8,119 nucleotides of DNA from Bacteroidia bacterium (GTDB lineage: Bacteria > Bacteroidota > Bacteroidia > SpSt-205). Each line of letters starts with the position of its first letter. Position 1 is the first letter of the stretch. Below, piece by piece: positions 6,275 through 8,119 of the stretch. The stretch covers positions 1 through 8,119 of the forward strand of contig JANXCJ010000083.1 in assembly GCA_025060275.1 (NCBI GenBank). Reading direction: 5' to 3'. Position numbers and translations under genes: made by a program. The notes below the pieces were generated by a model that saw nothing but the letters and a program-made list of their open reading frames with translations, ran no database searches and was not told the DNA's origin.

Positions 6275-7537
6275 TTACCTGAGTTGATCCTTCTCAGCGA
6301 GGGAGAGAATATCCTCAGGCAAGAGATGTCCTAAACGGGTCTTTTTAGTTTGTAGATAACGCAAGTTATAAGGGTTCGGTGAAGCAATCAAAGAGATGGT
6401 TTCCACGATCTCTAAGTCATATCCCGCTAAGCCTGCACGCTTCTTAGGATTATTTGTAAGAAGGCGCATTTTACGCACACCTAAATCCCTGAGGATTTGG
6501 GCACCTGTCCCATAATCCCGTTCATCTGCCTTATATCCTAAAGCTATATTGGCTTCTACTGTATCCATTCCCATCTCCTGTAGCCTATAGGCATGCATTT
6601 TAGGGAGTAATCCGATCCCCCGCCCTTCTTGACTTATGTACACCAAGACTCCTTTACCCTCTTCCTCTATACGCTGAAGGGCTAAGGCGAGCTGATTCCC
6701 ACAATCACATCGGAGAGAGCCCAACACATCCCCCGTAAAACAAGAGGAGTGCATACGCACCAGTACGGGCTCCTCAGGCTGCCAGCTACCCTTCACTAAG
6801 GCAATATGGGGCTCACCCGTAAATTTATGACGATAAGCATGAAGCTTGAAGTGCCCATAACGCGTGGGCATATCTACTATTACCTCCTTCACGATAGTAG
6901 TCTCATAACGAAGCCGATATGCAATGAGGTCCTTAATAGTTATGAGGGGAAAATCCCACTGATTAGCTAGCTGTCGGAGGCGAGGAAGTCGAGCCATAGT
7001 CCCATCTTCTTCCATGATTTCTACAATCACTGCCACAGGCTCTAAACCCGCAAGCCGCATCAGGTCCACAGCAGCCTCCGTATGCCCAGCTCGCCTAAGC
7101 ACTCCTTCCGAACGAGCAATAAGGGGAAAAATATGCCCAGGACGGGCAAAGTCCTCAGGTTTTGCCTCCGGGTCGGCCAAAGCTCTAATTGTACGAGCCC
7201 GATCATAAGCAGAGATTCCTGTTACTTTTCCTTCACCAATATAATCCACCGAGACAGTGAAAGCCGTTTGGTGAGGTGCTGTATTTTCTGATACCATGAG
7301 GGGAAGGTGGAGTGCTCTGGCTCGCTCAGCTGTAAGAGGAACGCAGATGAGCCCGCGGGCTTCCCGAGCCATGAAATTCACAGCTTCTGGCGTAATGAAT
7401 TGGGCTGCCATCACTAGGTCCCCCTCATTCTCCCGGTCTTCATCATCCACTACTATCACCATTCTCCCCCCTCGCAAGGCTTCAAGAGCCGCTTCAATTG
7501 AGTCCACCCAAATTGCTACCCCCTCTGCGTTACTCAT
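6275..7537 (-). CDS. ribBA: bifunctional 3,4-dihydroxy-2-butanone-4-phosphate synthase / GTP cyclohydrolase II
   Basis: Catalyses both entry steps of riboflavin synthesis: ribulose-5-phosphate to dihydroxybutanone phosphate, and GTP to the diaminopyrimidine. The RibB half (about 8-210) has the acidic Mg loop DDEDRENEGD (31-40), RPGHIFPL (132-139) and RRAGHTEAAVDL (148-159). The RibA half (about 215-415) has the zinc site C266, C277 and C279 (C-x10-C-x-C), then EGRGIGL (304-310), GYKADERDYGTGAQIL (334-349) and LLTNNPKK (359-366). All signatures appear intact, so both activities are expected, unlike RibBA homologues with one degenerate half. At 420 residues it has the usual length. The ATG overlaps the adk stop by 8 nt (ATGAGTAA), with GAGG three bases ahead, so translation is likely coupled to adk. 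I see no FMN riboswitch; there is no leader space between the two genes. Confidence 0.97.
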   Translation of the reverse strand: MSNAEGVAIWVDSIEAALEALRGGRMVIVVDDEDRENEGDLVMAAQFITPEAVNFMAREARGLICVPLTAERARALHLPLMVSENTAPHQTAFTVSVDYIGEGKVTGISAYDRARTIRALADPEAKPEDFARPGHIFPLIARSEGVLRRAGHTEAAVDLMRLAGLEPVAVIVEIMEEDGTMARLPRLRQLANQWDFPLITIKDLIAYRLRYETTIVKEVIVDMPTRYGHFKLHAYRHKFTGEPHIALVKGSWQPEEPVLVRMHSSCFTGDVLGSLRCDCGNQLALALQRIEEEGKGVLVYISQEGRGIGLLPKMHAYRLQEMGMDTVEANIALGYKADERDYGTGAQILRDLGVRKMRLLTNNPKKRAGLAGYDLEIVETISLIASPNPYNLRYLQTKKTRLGHLLPEDILSLAEKDQLR

Positions 7538-8108
7538 GCACCTCAGTTAACAAAAACTCCACTTTACTATTTAGCCGCTCAAATACCTCCTCCACAGTAC
7601 CCACTCCAGAAACCCTATGAAGTTTTCCTTCTTTTTCATAATAGGCGACCAAGGGAGCTGTCTTCTCTTGATACTCCCGCAAACGAACCCCTAAAGTCTC
7701 AGGCGTGTCATCTGTTCTCCCCTCTATTTTTGCCCGTCCTATCATTCTCTCAATCAGAGTCTCTTCAGGTACTTCTAATAGAAAAGCCCCTCCTATTTCC
7801 CCTCCTATCTGCCTTAGCAGTTCTTTGAGTGCCTCGGCTTGCCCCACTGTCCTTGGGAAACCGTCCAGCAGATAATCTCGCCCTGCATCAAGGTAACTAG
7901 CCACCACTTGCACAATGATCTCATCTGGCACTAAGCGCCCTCCCTCTACTATTTTTTGTATTTGCTGCCCTAAAGGAGTGCCTCTCCGAATCTCTTCTCG
8001 CAGCAAGTCTCCTGTGGCTATGTAGCTCCACCCATATTTCTCTACGAGCTTTCGCGCTTGGGTGCCCTTCCCTGCACCAGGGGGACCTATAAGTAAAAAA
8101 ACACGCAT
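7530..8108 (-). CDS. adk: adenylate kinase
   Basis: Interconverts ATP + AMP and 2 ADP in the cytoplasm. At 192 residues it is the short form: the P-loop GPPGAGKGT (8-16), the AMP-site TGDLLR (32-37), the signature LDGFPRT (81-87) and a brief LID, RAKIEGRTDDTPE (125-137), without the four-Cys zinc insert of long bacterial forms. The two Arg after the LID (142 and 144) are in place. The start ATG at 8108 puts the P-loop strand MRVFLLIG directly at the N-terminus, as usual for the family; only 11 nt remain upstream, without a ribosome site, so the promoter and any preceding gene are not visible. It overlaps ribBA by 8 nt and is first in view of the minus-strand cluster. Family identity is very sure. 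Confidence 0.97.
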   Translation of the reverse strand: MRVFLLIGPPGAGKGTQARKLVEKYGWSYIATGDLLREEIRRGTPLGQQIQKIVEGGRLVPDEIIVQVVASYLDAGRDYLLDGFPRTVGQAEALKELLRQIGGEIGGAFLLEVPEETLIERMIGRAKIEGRTDDTPETLGVRLREYQEKTAPLVAYYEKEGKLHRVSGVGTVEEVFERLNSKVEFLLTEVHE

Positions 8109-8119
8109 AAAGCAAAAAT

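Noticed and set aside
1..8119. CRISPR array, tRNA/rRNA, insertion sequence, inverted terminal repeats, toxin-antitoxin or defence genes
   Set aside because: No spaced direct repeats, tRNA-like folds, transposase motifs or defence-type domains were seen. Nearly the entire window is occupied by six well-explained coding regions.

Overview
The window looks like a compact chromosomal segment of a Bacteroidota (FCB-group) bacterium. The clues are a TonB-dependent receptor with an N-terminal carboxypeptidase-regulatory-like domain, an M1 aminopeptidase of the short 'GMEHQ' type common in that phylum, a fused RibBA, weak or absent Shine-Dalgarno sequences, and exact TAnnTTTG (Bacteroidota -7 box) matches in the two intergenic gaps. 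Base composition is moderate and even, and I see no mobile element, RNA gene or CRISPR array. The assignment is by protein style only and does not go below phylum.

Left part, plus strand (1-2083): the 3' part of an M1 zinc aminopeptidase gene whose reading frame runs off the left edge, then a short ThiE/TenI-like TIM-barrel protein coupled by an ATGA overlap. The second protein keeps the fold signatures but appears to lack the residues needed for thiamine-phosphate synthesis.

Right part, minus strand (8108 down to 2087): adk (adenylate kinase), ribBA (bifunctional riboflavin entry enzyme, overlapping adk by 8 nt), a double-ATPase peptide-type ABC protein (38-nt gap with the preferred start), and a TonB-dependent outer-membrane receptor (46-nt gap). 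All four could be co-transcribed. However, both gaps carry a TAnnTTTG match on the coding strand, and a small hairpin with a U-run lies at the end of the ABC gene, so the receptor and possibly the ABC gene may be separate transcription units. The plus and minus gene sets converge at about 2083-2087, with only 3 nt between stop codons.

Functional theme: an aminopeptidase, a peptide-type ABC ATPase and an outer-membrane receptor could serve peptide uptake, but the permeases and binding protein are absent from the window and this link is inference. adk and ribBA are housekeeping nucleotide and flavin genes. I did not find a convincing new multi-gene system. The items most worth a second look are the G8 tract in the receptor gene, the catalytically eroded ThiE/TenI-like protein, and the promoter/hairpin arrangement in the two gaps.
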